NCBI GenBank assembly: GCA_003242205.1
Contig: QGUR01000016.1
Coordinates: forward strand, 1-26,328
Direction: 5' to 3'
Length of the DNA stretch: 26,328 bases
From: Chloroflexota bacterium
GTDB lineage: Bacteria > Chloroflexota > Anaerolineae > Aggregatilineales > Phototrophicaceae
Part shown: positions 13,897-20,714 of the stretch, in pieces
How positions within the stretch are numbered: the stretch's first letter is position 1
How the letters are laid out: the number at the start of each line of letters is the position of its first letter
Notes under the pieces: model-generated
What the model was told of the DNA's origin: nothing
The model's database searches: none
The model's input: only the letters and a program-made list of their open reading frames with translations
Made by a program: the position numbers and the translations under genes

Positions 13897-15054
13897 CTAG
13901 AACCTCCCTGTCATCTCGTTTGCATAGCCGGTCAATTCGGCATAGCCGTAGCCGGTCGCGTCGCCCGCGATCCGTATCGCGCCCTCCCAGTAGATTGAAA
14001 TGTCAGTCTGAAGCTCCTGATCGTCCATCAGCGGCGTTGCGGTCAGATTGAGCGTCTCATCGCCGGTATCGACCGCGAACTCCCATCCCGACGGATAGGT
14101 CGCGCCGGTGTGCGGGCTGGTCCACGAACCCGTCGCTTCAATCGTGAAGTCGTTCGACGACAGGTAGCGCGTGCTGCCGTCCTGTTCGATCAGCAGGCCG
14201 CCGAAGGCCGTCTCGCGCCCGCCGCCGATCATACGAATTTGACCGAGCATTAGCTCCCGGTTGTCATCCAGTTGCAGGCTAAACCAGTCCCAGCCCAGCG
14301 CCTCGCTTCCCAGCGCGCTGGTGCTGAACTCGTGATCCATCCACGCCGTGCCACTCACCTGATGAGCTTCACCGTTCACGGTGATCGTTCCACCGGCCAG
14401 CAGGCGAGACAGCGAATAGTAGTAGCTGGCATTGCCCGGTTCGTCGCTCTTGGGGCTGAGACCGTTATCGCCCTGAAGCGCGGGCGGTTTGATCTGCTCC
14501 AGCGTAAAGTCGATTCCCATGTGCTCGGTCCCGGCGCGCATTGCCAGTTGTGTCGCGTCATCGTTCAGCGCGACAACTTCCCAGTTTTCAAGCCAGAGGC
14601 GATAGCGCGGGTCGGTGGTCGCGCCGGCAATGCCCGCGCCGCCGCGCGCGTAGCGCTCATCGTGATAAAACGCCCCGGTTTCAATGTCGCTGACGGTGAA
14701 ATGCGCCAGATAGACCTGATTGGTGCGCCACTCGCTGTGCGATTCATACGATTCGGGCGTCAGCGCGCGCCGGAAGATGGTGAACTGGAAGCCAAAGCGC
14801 CGTCCGCTCTCATCGGCCAGATTGCCCGTGTAGTACCACCACTCGGTCTGAAATTCCGGGTGCGCGCCGTGGTCACGTGGGAACGCCCACGCATATGGCT
14901 CGATGGCGCGGGCAAAACCGGTGATGTCATCCTCAAGCTCGATCAGAACCGCATCGGCATCCACATCGCCCACCCCGTTCGTCACGTCGATCAGGCTGAA
15001 GCCGAAGACGACCACCAACAGGCCGATCAGGGCCAGAACCAGCACTTTCCACAT
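13897..15054 (-). CDS. AttH/CrtC-type lipocalin-like protein (carotenoid 1,2-hydratase family)
   Basis: A 385-residue protein with an N-terminal hydrophobic anchor or signal (about 4-22) and a double lipocalin-like fold of the AttH/CrtC family. The diagnostic FPRDHGAHPEFQTEWWYYTGNL is followed by RRFGFQFTIFRRAL, YLAHFTVSDIETGAFYH and the conserved GTAWMDHEFSTSALGSEALGWDWFSLQLDDNRELMLGQIR. CrtC hydrates carotenoid ends; AttH relatives are often near ABC lipoprotein exporters and of unknown function. As no carotenoid gene is nearby, an exported lipid- or pigment-binding role is as likely as hydratase activity. AAGGACAGG precedes the ATG. Confidence 0.88.
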   Translation of the reverse strand: MWKVLVLALIGLLVVVFGFSLIDVTNGVGDVDADAVLIELEDDITGFARAIEPYAWAFPRDHGAHPEFQTEWWYYTGNLADESGRRFGFQFTIFRRALTPESYESHSEWRTNQVYLAHFTVSDIETGAFYHDERYARGGAGIAGATTDPRYRLWLENWEVVALNDDATQLAMRAGTEHMGIDFTLEQIKPPALQGDNGLSPKSDEPGNASYYYSLSRLLAGGTITVNGEAHQVSGTAWMDHEFSTSALGSEALGWDWFSLQLDDNRELMLGQIRMIGGGRETAFGGLLIEQDGSTRYLSSNDFTIEATGSWTSPHTGATYPSGWEFAVDTGDETLNLTATPLMDDQELQTDISIYWEGAIRIAGDATGYGYAELTGYANEMTGRF

Positions 15055-15128
15055 ACACCTGTCCTTGTTCGTTCAGAAGATCGCACCAGTATACACGTGC
15101 GTGGTGAATGCGCGTTTAGAACCTCACG

Positions 15129-15170
15129 CCCTGCCCCTTCCCAAAATCCTTCGATCCGGGAGAGGCAGGG
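15129..15170. repeat. Imperfect intergenic hairpin between rsgA and the lipocalin gene
   Basis: CCCTGCC (15129-15135) pairs with GGCAGGG (15164-15170), and the stem continues imperfectly inward through CCC/GGG. It begins 14 bases after the rsgA stop but has no T-run on the minus strand. Its C-rich and G-rich arms look like the dispersed palindromes seen between genes in some Chloroflexota; this is only a resemblance. Confidence 0.45.
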
Positions 15171-15183
15171 GCAAGGCTCTCAG

Positions 15184-16194
15184 CTAGTCCAGCTCGCCGT
15201 TGAGCATCCGCAGATAGCTCTCATAACGGCGCGGGTGGATGTTACCAGCCTCGACCGCCGCGCGAATGGCGCAGCCGGGTTCGTGGTCGTGCTCACAGCT
15301 CACGCCAAACTTACACCGCCCCACAAGCGGGGCCATCTCGCGGAAATAGAGGGCGATATCGCTGCCGTCTACCTCCCAGATGCCGAAGATGCGGATGCCC
15401 GGCGTATCGACCACCGCGCCGCCAAAGTCGAGCTTGAACAACTCCATCGTCGTGGTCGTGTGCTTGCCCTTGCCACTTTTGCCCTCGCTGACCGCGCCGA
15501 CGCGCGCGCCCAGACCGGGCTGAACGGCGTTGAGCAGGCTGGTTTTGCCAACGCCGGACTTGCCGACGAAGACCGACAGCTTATCCGATAGAGCGTCGCG
15601 CATGGCGTCGATGCCTTCGCCGGTCTCGCTGCTGGTCAGCAGGACGCGGTAGCCGAGCGAAGTGTAGAGTTCGACGACGCTTTCGATCTCCGCTTCATCC
15701 GCCAGATCCATCTTGGTGATGACGATGAGCGTATCCAGATCGGACGATTCGGCGGAAACCAGATAGCGGTCGAGCAGGTTCCAGCGCGGCTGCGGGCGGG
15801 CGGCGGCAAAGATGGCCACCACCTGATCGAGATTGGCGACGAGCACATGCTCCAGCGGCTTGTTGCCGGCGGCAGGGCGCGACAACCGGCTGCGGCGCGG
15901 CAGCACCTCGGTGATAACGCCCTTCCCCGGCTCAGCGGGGCGGAACGCCACCCGGTCGCCGATGGCGATGGGATCAACAGTGTCGATGTCTTTAACGGCC
16001 TGCACGCGCTGGTGCGGCACGGACGACGCATCGGCAATCGGGTAGAGCAGCGTTTTACGCAGCCGGTTCGAGATGGTACAGACGATCAATTCGCCCTCGC
16101 GCTCAACATGGTAGATGCCGGGCGCTTTCCTGATGACCATGCCGGTGAAGCGGGCGTCCTCGCCGGATAGCTGGGATTGGGTTTCGAGAAGCAA
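15184..16194 (-). CDS. rsgA: Ribosome small-subunit-dependent GTPase A (RsgA)
   Basis: A 336-residue circularly permuted GTPase that acts in late maturation of the 30S subunit. An OB-fold occupies about residues 15-105. The GTPase motifs come in permuted order: G4 TKMD (160-163), G5 near SSETGEG, G1 GKSGVGKTS (211-219), switch region KGKHTTT (242-248) and G3 DTPG (263-266). The C-terminal zinc knuckle is Cys294-x5-Cys300-x-His302-x5-Cys308. The start is a TTG, supported by AAAGGA 9 bases upstream; the first in-frame ATG is 54 bases in and lacks a ribosome site. Its predicted promoter is 340 bases upstream, giving a long leader with small ORFs. Confidence 0.96.
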   Translation of the reverse strand: MLLETQSQLSGEDARFTGMVIRKAPGIYHVEREGELIVCTISNRLRKTLLYPIADASSVPHQRVQAVKDIDTVDPIAIGDRVAFRPAEPGKGVITEVLPRRSRLSRPAAGNKPLEHVLVANLDQVVAIFAAARPQPRWNLLDRYLVSAESSDLDTLIVITKMDLADEAEIESVVELYTSLGYRVLLTSSETGEGIDAMRDALSDKLSVFVGKSGVGKTSLLNAVQPGLGARVGAVSEGKSGKGKHTTTTMELFKLDFGGAVVDTPGIRIFGIWEVDGSDIALYFREMAPLVGRCKFGVSCEHDHEPGCAIRAAVEAGNIHPRRYESYLRMLNGELD

Positions 16195-16282
16195 AGCGGT
16201 TTATCCTTTGCGGATTCGGGTTCGGCTGGGTTGTGCGAATGGCGAAACGCAACAGAGTTGCACGATTGCAGACGTGCATCAT
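16103..16282 (-). CDS. Possible small ORF overlapping the rsgA start
   Basis: A 59-codon frame begins ATG-ATG after AAAAGGAGACG, a strong ribosome site, and runs out of frame 92 bases into rsgA. The encoded peptide is rich in Arg, Pro and His and looks like nothing known. It may be a leader whose translation couples to or competes with the TTG start of rsgA, or be chance. Confidence 0.3.
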   Translation of the reverse strand: MMHVCNRATLLRFAIRTTQPNPNPQRINRFASRNPIPAIRRGRPLHRHGHQESARHLPC

Positions 16283-16330
16283 CGTCTCCTTTTCAGGCCG
16301 GGCCGCGTGGATGCGGCGGGAATCACAAAA

Positions 16331-16398
16331 GGCCGCGAGACGGAATCACCCTATGGCCCGGATAGCAAATAGTCCGGAGCAAGGCGCGCCTCCCGGCC
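16331..16398 (-). promoter_or_regulatory. Possible attenuator-like stem in the rsgA leader
   Basis: On the minus strand GGCCGGGAGGCG (16387-16398) can pair with CGTCTCGCGGCC (16331-16342), with one mismatch and one GU pair, and is followed by TTTTGTG. Inside the loop CCGGA/TCCGG can form a second stem. The arm CCGTCTC can instead pair perfectly with GAGACGG (16463-16469) inside the upstream small ORF, giving a competing structure. Confidence 0.35.
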
Positions 16399-16448
16399 GG
16401 CTCGGTTGTTCGTTAGTTCAGGGAATCAGGGGAACAGCAGACGAGCAG

Positions 16449-16508
16449 CTAGAGGATGCGCCCCGTCTCACGACGAGCGGATTCAAGGACAAGGACCTGT
16501 GCCGCCAT
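16449..16508 (-). CDS. Upstream small ORF (19 codons) in the rsgA leader
   Basis: The peptide MAAQVLVLESARRETGRIL starts 7 bases after GAGGAGG, the strongest ribosome site in the window, and about 27 bases after the predicted transcription start. It lies 255 bases before rsgA. Its codons for RET contain GAGACG, complementary to the downstream stem arm. It could be a regulatory leader peptide; function unproven. Confidence 0.45.
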   Translation of the reverse strand: MAAQVLVLESARRETGRIL

Positions 16509-16541
16509 AAATGCGCCTCCTCAATCATTTGGACCGCCCTC

Positions 16542-16571
16542 ACACTAGCATGATTTTGCGCCGGATGTCAA
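16542..16571 (-). promoter_or_regulatory. Promoter of the rsgA unit
   Basis: On the minus strand a consensus TTGACA (16566-16571) and an extended -10 TGC-TAGTGT (16542-16547) are 18 bases apart. The predicted start is near 16535. It lies only 28 bases from the plus-strand -35 of the ABC-F promoter. Confidence 0.6.
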
Positions 16572-16599
16572 CCAGCGCCGGCAACCCAAAGCGTGTTGC

Positions 16600-16630
16600 T
16601 TGACTCCGGTCTGCGTTTCGTGTTTATAAT
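16600..16630 (+). promoter_or_regulatory. Promoter of the ABC-F unit
   Basis: TTGACT (16600-16605) and a perfect TATAAT (16625-16630) are 19 bases apart. Transcription should start near 16637, which is the A of the upstream ORF ATG. That gives a 220-base leader before the ABC-F start. Confidence 0.65.
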
Positions 16631-16636
16631 GACGGC

Positions 16637-16723
16637 ATGATCTACTTTACGCCGACCCACGTTTTTTCCCTGTGCCAGATGACGTCTGGTACGGCGCACC
16701 CTAGGGAGAGGTGCGCCTACTGA
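16637..16723 (+). CDS. Leader peptide ORF (28 codons) of the ABC-F gene
   Basis: The frame begins MIYFTPTHVFSLCQ and ends RERCAY-stop. Its ATG lies 7 bases after the -10 TATAAT, so it should be translated from a leaderless 5' end. Its last third overlaps the first hairpin of the leader: codons 20-22 form the left arm and codons 25-28 the right arm. This is the geometry of a leader peptide whose stalled ribosome controls which RNA structure forms. I do not recognise the peptide as a known stalling sequence. Confidence 0.65.
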   Translation: MIYFTPTHVFSLCQMTSGTAHPRERCAY

Positions 16724-16790
16724 CCGGTCGGATTTGTAACTTTTTCTGCAATCTAACGGCTATAGGCGACCTGTCTATAGCCGTTTTTGT
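16693..16790 (+). promoter_or_regulatory. Transcription attenuator of the ABC-F gene
   Basis: Four segments are visible. Segment 1 GGCGCACC (16693-16700) pairs with segment 2 GGTGCGCC (16710-16717), an 8-bp perfect hairpin. Segment 2 in its longer form AGGTGCGCCTA (16709-16719) can instead pair with segment 3 TAGGCGACCT (16763-16772), 10 bp with one bulged G. Segment 3 overlaps the left arm and loop of the terminator hairpin (16755-16785). The 1-2 and 2-3 pairings exclude each other, and 2-3 breaks the top of the terminator. A ribosome stalled over segment 1 would free segment 2 and permit read-through into the ABC-F gene. Confidence 0.7.
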
Positions 16791-16792
16791 TT
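16755..16792 (+). terminator. Intrinsic terminator inside the ABC-F leader
   Basis: The 11-bp perfect stem AACGGCTATAG/CTATAGCCGTT with a 9-base loop runs into TTTTTGTTT. It lies 65 bases before the ABC-F start and after the leader ORF, so it should stop transcription early unless prevented. Confidence 0.9.
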
Positions 16793-16856
16793 CCCTGTTC
16801 TGGATCAAAACCGGCTTGCGTGCAGGTCGCCAGTCAGCACAAACAGAGGAAACACG

Positions 16857-18551
16857 ATGCAAGCCTTTCATGTCAACAAAGTCACCATCAACCATGCCGG
16901 GCGCGAAATTTTTCGCGATCTGAACTGGGCGGTCAATGAGGGCGACCACATCGGGCTGATCGGGCCGAACGGTGCGGGCAAGTCGAGCCTGCTCAAAGCC
17001 ATATACGGCGCTCTACCGCTCGAAGCGGGGGTGATTACCTTCGCGAAAGGCGTCCGCGTTGGCTACCTGTCCCAACACGCCGAGGCCGAACCGGGCGTGA
17101 CTGTCTGGGAAGCGGCAAATTCGCTGCCTCCTGGTCTGGCAAAGGTCGAAGAAGAGCTGGCGGCGATTGAAGCGTGGTTAGCCGATCCAGCCGTCTACGG
17201 CGACGAGAAGCGACTGGAGCGCGCGCTTACCGAGCAGGAGCGTGTGCTGGAAAAGTGGGAACGGCTCGGCGGACCGCAGTTTGGCGGAAAAATCCGCGAA
17301 CTGCTGACGCTGTTCGGCTTCACGCCCGACCAGTATGACCTGCCGACCGATGTGCTGAGCGGCGGGCAGAAGAAACTGCTGGCGCTGGCGCGGCTGGGTG
17401 CGGAAGCGCCGGAAGTACTGCTACTGGACGAGCCGGATAACCACCTCGACCTCGAAGCCAAAGCGCGGCTGGAGAAATTCATCCGCGACTACAGCGGCGC
17501 GGTCATTATCGTCTCGCACGACCGCTACCTGCTGGACGAAGTCGTGACCGAAATTGCCGAACTGGAAAACGGCAAGCTAACGCTCTACAAGGGCAATTAC
17601 AGCCAGTACGTTCTCCAGCGCGAACTGGAGCGTCTGCGCCAGCAGCAGCTTTACGTCGCCCAGCAGAAGCGTATCCGGCAAATCGAGGAAGCCATTCACC
17701 GCTTTGAGATGGCGGCCCGGCAGGACGACATACGCGCTGCCCGGCAGGCGCGGCATCGCCGCCGGATGCTGGAACGCATGGAAGAAAACGGCGAGATCAT
17801 CGAACGGGTGCGAGAACAGAAGCAAATTGAACTCAGGCTTGACGGCTGGCGCGGTAGCACCAAAGCGCTGGAAATCAAAAATCTGGCGATGGCTTTCGGC
17901 GACGACCTGCTGTTCGATGACCTCAACCTGCTCGTGCGCCACGGCGAACGCGTCGGGCTGATCGGGCCGAATGGCGCGGGCAAGTCGGTGTTGTTCCGGC
18001 TGGTGCTGGGCGAACTGGAGCCGTTTGCAGGCGAGATCAAAATTGGGCCAAGCGTGCGCATAGGCCACTACGCGCAGGAACACCAGACGCTGGAAGCATG
18101 GATGCGGCGCACGCCGGTCGAGTTCATTCAGGACGTGTGGCCGTGCAGCGAAGGCGAAGCGGTCAATGTGCTCCTGCGCTTCCTGTTCACCTACCGGCAA
18201 ACGCGCCAGCCCATCGGAGAGTTGAGCGGCGGGGAAAGAAGCCGGTTGCAGCTTGCGGCGCTCATGCTGACCAATCCGAACCTGCTGCTGCTGGATGAGC
18301 CGACGAACAACCTCGACATCCTCTCCGCCGAAGCGCTGGAAACGGCGCTGGAGTCGTTCGAGGGCGCGGCGCTCATCATTTCGCACGACCGCTATTTTTT
18401 GGATCGCGTGGTGGATCGGGTCGTCGAACTGCGCGACGGGCAGCTTACGGGATACGAAGGCGGGTATACGGAATATCTGGAATACAGGGCGCGCAGCCCG
18501 CGCCTTGAAGCGGTCTCCGGGCGGGGCATTCGGGAGCGAAGCTCGAAGTAG
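16857..18551 (+). CDS. ABC-F family ATPase, probable ribosome-protection (antibiotic-resistance) type
   Basis: A 564-residue soluble protein with two ABC ATPase domains and no membrane segment, the ABC-F layout. Domain 1 has Walker A GPNGAGKS (36-43), signature LSGGQKK (167) and Walker B LLLDEPDNHLD (from 188); domain 2 has Walker A at 370-377, LSGGERSR (456) and DEPTNNLD (480-487). The linker (about 255-345) is charged and helical, the P-site tRNA-interaction motif that in resistance ABC-Fs dislodges drugs from the peptidyl-transferase centre. DEPDNHLD has Asp where Thr is usual. A C-terminal extension rich in Arg follows domain 2. AGAGGA lies 6 bases before the ATG. The attenuator-like leader favours an inducible resistance role over a housekeeping one such as EttA; the drug class cannot be told from sequence. 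Confidence 0.9.
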   Translation: MQAFHVNKVTINHAGREIFRDLNWAVNEGDHIGLIGPNGAGKSSLLKAIYGALPLEAGVITFAKGVRVGYLSQHAEAEPGVTVWEAANSLPPGLAKVEEELAAIEAWLADPAVYGDEKRLERALTEQERVLEKWERLGGPQFGGKIRELLTLFGFTPDQYDLPTDVLSGGQKKLLALARLGAEAPEVLLLDEPDNHLDLEAKARLEKFIRDYSGAVIIVSHDRYLLDEVVTEIAELENGKLTLYKGNYSQYVLQRELERLRQQQLYVAQQKRIRQIEEAIHRFEMAARQDDIRAARQARHRRRMLERMEENGEIIERVREQKQIELRLDGWRGSTKALEIKNLAMAFGDDLLFDDLNLLVRHGERVGLIGPNGAGKSVLFRLVLGELEPFAGEIKIGPSVRIGHYAQEHQTLEAWMRRTPVEFIQDVWPCSEGEAVNVLLRFLFTYRQTRQPIGELSGGERSRLQLAALMLTNPNLLLLDEPTNNLDILSAEALETALESFEGAALIISHDRYFLDRVVDRVVELRDGQLTGYEGGYTEYLEYRARSPRLEAVSGRGIRERSSK

Positions 18552-18560
18552 GGCTGAAAG

Positions 18561-19832
18561 CTACCCCGCCCGCTGCGCCCACGCCAGAATCGTGTGCAGC
18601 AGCACCTGCGCGCCGCTGACGACATCCTCCCAGCGAGAAAATTCCCTCGGGTTATGGCTGATGCCATCCACCGAGGGAATAAAAATCATGCCGCTGGGTA
18701 TGAGATTGCTGGTGATCTGGGCCGCGTGACCGGAGTAGCTGATCAGGCGCTGGTGGCTCAGACCGAGGCGGGTACAGGTAGTCTCAATCAGGTCGATTAC
18801 CTCAGGACACATGTCCGCCGCCTCGGTTCCGCCCATATGCTCGATCTCAATCGTGAGCGAGTTGGCGACGGCGCACGCCTCTGCGAGTTCGAACATGGCC
18901 GCTTCCATTTCGCGCAGAAGGCGCGTGTTGACGTGTCGAAGCTGAATCTTGGCGCGGGCAAGGCTCGGCACAACGTTGAACGCGCCCGGTTCGACCTCGA
19001 CATTGCCACAGTTGAAAATGCCCTCGGCAAATCGTTCACGCGTCAGTTCGTGGGCGCGCGTGATGAACAAAGCCGCCCCGGCCAGCGCGTCGCGGCGACG
19101 CGACATTTCGGTAGAACCGGAATGCGCCGCCTGTCCGTGAAACGTGATGCGATAGTTGGAGCGACCGACAATGCCGGTGACCACGCCAATCGTCGTTCCC
19201 GAACGTTCCAGACGCTCGCTCTGCTCGATGTGTAGTTCCAGATAGCCCATCAGCGTTTGCGGGTCGCGCCCGGCACGGAAAACATTGCGTGGCTCGATGC
19301 CGGCGCGGACCAGCGCAGCGCGAAACGGGCCGTTGTCATTGCGAGCGTCGTTGATGTCTTCGGGCGTCAGCATACCTGCCAGCGCGCGCACGCCGAACAA
19401 CGAGCGCCAGCAGCCTTCGTCGTCGGTGAAGTCGATGACTTCCAGATGCACCGGAAGCTCGATGCCCGCCTCGCGGATGGTGCGGGCGCATTCCAGCGCC
19501 GCCAGCACGCCAATCGCGCCGTCATAACGCCCGCCGTTCGGGACCGTATCCAGATGCGAACCGACGAGCAGCGTTTTCGCGGTCGGGTTTTTAGAAGCGA
19601 GGATGCCGCTCAGGTTCCCGGCGTCGTCGTCATGGAGGATCAGCCCTGCCTCTTCGATGCGATCCGCGAACCAGGCGCGCGCAAGCAAATCTTCGCTCGA
19701 AAGGGCAAGCCGCTGAACGCCGCCTTCAGGCGTTTCGCCGATTTGCGACAACGTCTCGAAGTCGGCGCGCATTCGCTCGGCATTGATTCGAAGGTCGGGA
19801 ACAGTTACGGTCGCAGGCTGCAACGTTACCAT
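18561..19832 (-). CDS. Zn-dependent amidohydrolase, hydantoinase/carbamoylase (M20) family
   Basis: A 423-residue enzyme of the allantoate amidohydrolase, N-carbamoyl-amino-acid hydrolase and beta-ureidopropionase group. Typical opening LRINAERMRADFETLSQIGETPEGGVQRLA is followed by the di-zinc ligands in GSHLDTV, YDGAIGVLAALE, DDEG, LHIEQSERLE and SYSGHAAQ. GQAAHSGSTEMSRRRDAL is the dimer-domain motif. It releases ammonia and CO2 from N-carbamoyl compounds; the exact substrate is unknown. The start at 19832 is chosen because a TATAAT on the minus strand (19879-19884) overlaps the outer ATG at 19880, placing that ATG before the transcription start. It converges on the ABC-F gene with 9 bases between them. 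Confidence 0.92.
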   Translation of the reverse strand: MVTLQPATVTVPDLRINAERMRADFETLSQIGETPEGGVQRLALSSEDLLARAWFADRIEEAGLILHDDDAGNLSGILASKNPTAKTLLVGSHLDTVPNGGRYDGAIGVLAALECARTIREAGIELPVHLEVIDFTDDEGCWRSLFGVRALAGMLTPEDINDARNDNGPFRAALVRAGIEPRNVFRAGRDPQTLMGYLELHIEQSERLERSGTTIGVVTGIVGRSNYRITFHGQAAHSGSTEMSRRRDALAGAALFITRAHELTRERFAEGIFNCGNVEVEPGAFNVVPSLARAKIQLRHVNTRLLREMEAAMFELAEACAVANSLTIEIEHMGGTEAADMCPEVIDLIETTCTRLGLSHQRLISYSGHAAQITSNLIPSGMIFIPSVDGISHNPREFSRWEDVVSGAQVLLHTILAWAQRAG

Positions 19833-19878
19833 CCGGTTCAACCAACTCAGAAAGCTGATGCGGAAAGCTGATGCGCCC

Positions 19879-19884
19879 ATTATA
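19879..19884 (-). promoter_or_regulatory. -10 box of the amidohydrolase gene
   Basis: A perfect TATAAT on the minus strand, 47 bases before the chosen start, with no good -35. It helps to exclude the longer reading that begins at 19880. Confidence 0.4.
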
Positions 19885-20018
19885 GCCTATTTAAGACGTA
19901 TTACACGCACGCCGCCACAAGGCGATTAACAGGCGATTGTCCGGCGGGCGCATCTTAGTAACACGCCCGGCTCTGCACTCCCCAATCTCTGGGGCATTAG
20001 GCGCATCATAAAGACGTT

Positions 20019-20024
20019 TATAAT
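20019..20024 (+). promoter_or_regulatory. -10 box of the NfeD-slipin unit
   Basis: A perfect TATAAT 42 bases before the NfeD start. The -35 region is weak. A small CCCC-N7-GGGG inverted repeat lies about 30 bases upstream. The ribosome site is GGAAGAAAGG. Confidence 0.4.
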
Positions 20025-20066
20025 GAGGTACAGGGTTCGACCTGTTATAAGGAAGAAAGGCTGACT

Positions 20067-20714
20067 ATGCAACTTCCGTTCACGGTCGATCCGGACCTCG
20101 TGTACCTGATCCTCTTATTAGGTCTGTGGAGCGGCGTCACGGCGGCTTACGTACCCGGTACGGGTATCGCCGAGCTGTTCTCCGCTGCGGTCAGTCTCGG
20201 AGCGATCGTATTATTGACCTCACTGCCAACCAACTGGCTGGCGGTGCTGCTACTGGTCGTTGGCGTATCCGGTTTTCTCGTCATGCCGTTCATCCACCGG
20301 CGGCTGGCGCTGCTGGCGGTCGGCGGGCTGATTTTGCAGGCGCTCGGCAGCCTGTTCCTGTTCGACGGCATGTCCGTTTCGGTCCCACTGATTGCGGCGA
20401 CGATTGTCATTTCGCTGCTTTATCACCGCTTTGTCCTGCTGCCCACGCTGAACCGCCCGCTCCCCGAAGCAGTGGCGGACGAAGACGATTTACTGATCGG
20501 CGCAACGGGACGCGTTGTCAGTCCCCTGAACCCGGTCGGCACGGTACAGGCGGCTGGCGAACTGTGGACCGCACGTTCCGATCGTCCGTTGGAGTCCGGC
20601 GATGAGGTGATTGTGCTGCGGCGCGATGGTCTGATGCTGATTGTCGAGGGCATCAAACACAAGCGCGAGCAACTGGACGCACCCGATGAAGAACTGGAGG
20701 AGAAGTTTCAGTGA
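20067..20714 (+). CDS. NfeD family membrane protein
   Basis: A 215-residue NfeD protein of the short type: four or more hydrophobic segments (about 10-28, 38-56, 60-80, 88-130), then a soluble OB-fold (about 145-198) with the marker LLIGATGRVVSPLNPVGTVQAAGELWTARSDRPLESGDEVIVLRRDGLMLIVE. NfeD proteins partner with SPFH/slipin proteins to organise membrane microdomains. The stop overlaps the start of the slipin gene as GTGA, so the pair is translationally coupled. The C-terminal tail is acidic. Confidence 0.92.
   Translation: MQLPFTVDPDLVYLILLLGLWSGVTAAYVPGTGIAELFSAAVSLGAIVLLTSLPTNWLAVLLLVVGVSGFLVMPFIHRRLALLAVGGLILQALGSLFLFDGMSVSVPLIAATIVISLLYHRFVLLPTLNRPLPEAVADEDDLLIGATGRVVSPLNPVGTVQAAGELWTARSDRPLESGDEVIVLRRDGLMLIVEGIKHKREQLDAPDEELEEKFQ

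Noticed and set aside
14272..15591. A 439-codon open frame on the plus strand
   Set aside because: It lies opposite the lipocalin and rsgA genes, both with clear family motifs, and has no recognisable domain; an effect of high GC.
16637..16723. Assigning the ABC-F leader peptide to a known stalling peptide (for example of erm or msrD)
   Set aside because: The residues do not match any leader peptide I can recall with confidence, so only the architecture is claimed.
17577..18386. A 269-codon minus-strand frame inside the ABC-F gene
   Set aside because: It is antisense to the second ATPase domain, which is intact with all motifs.
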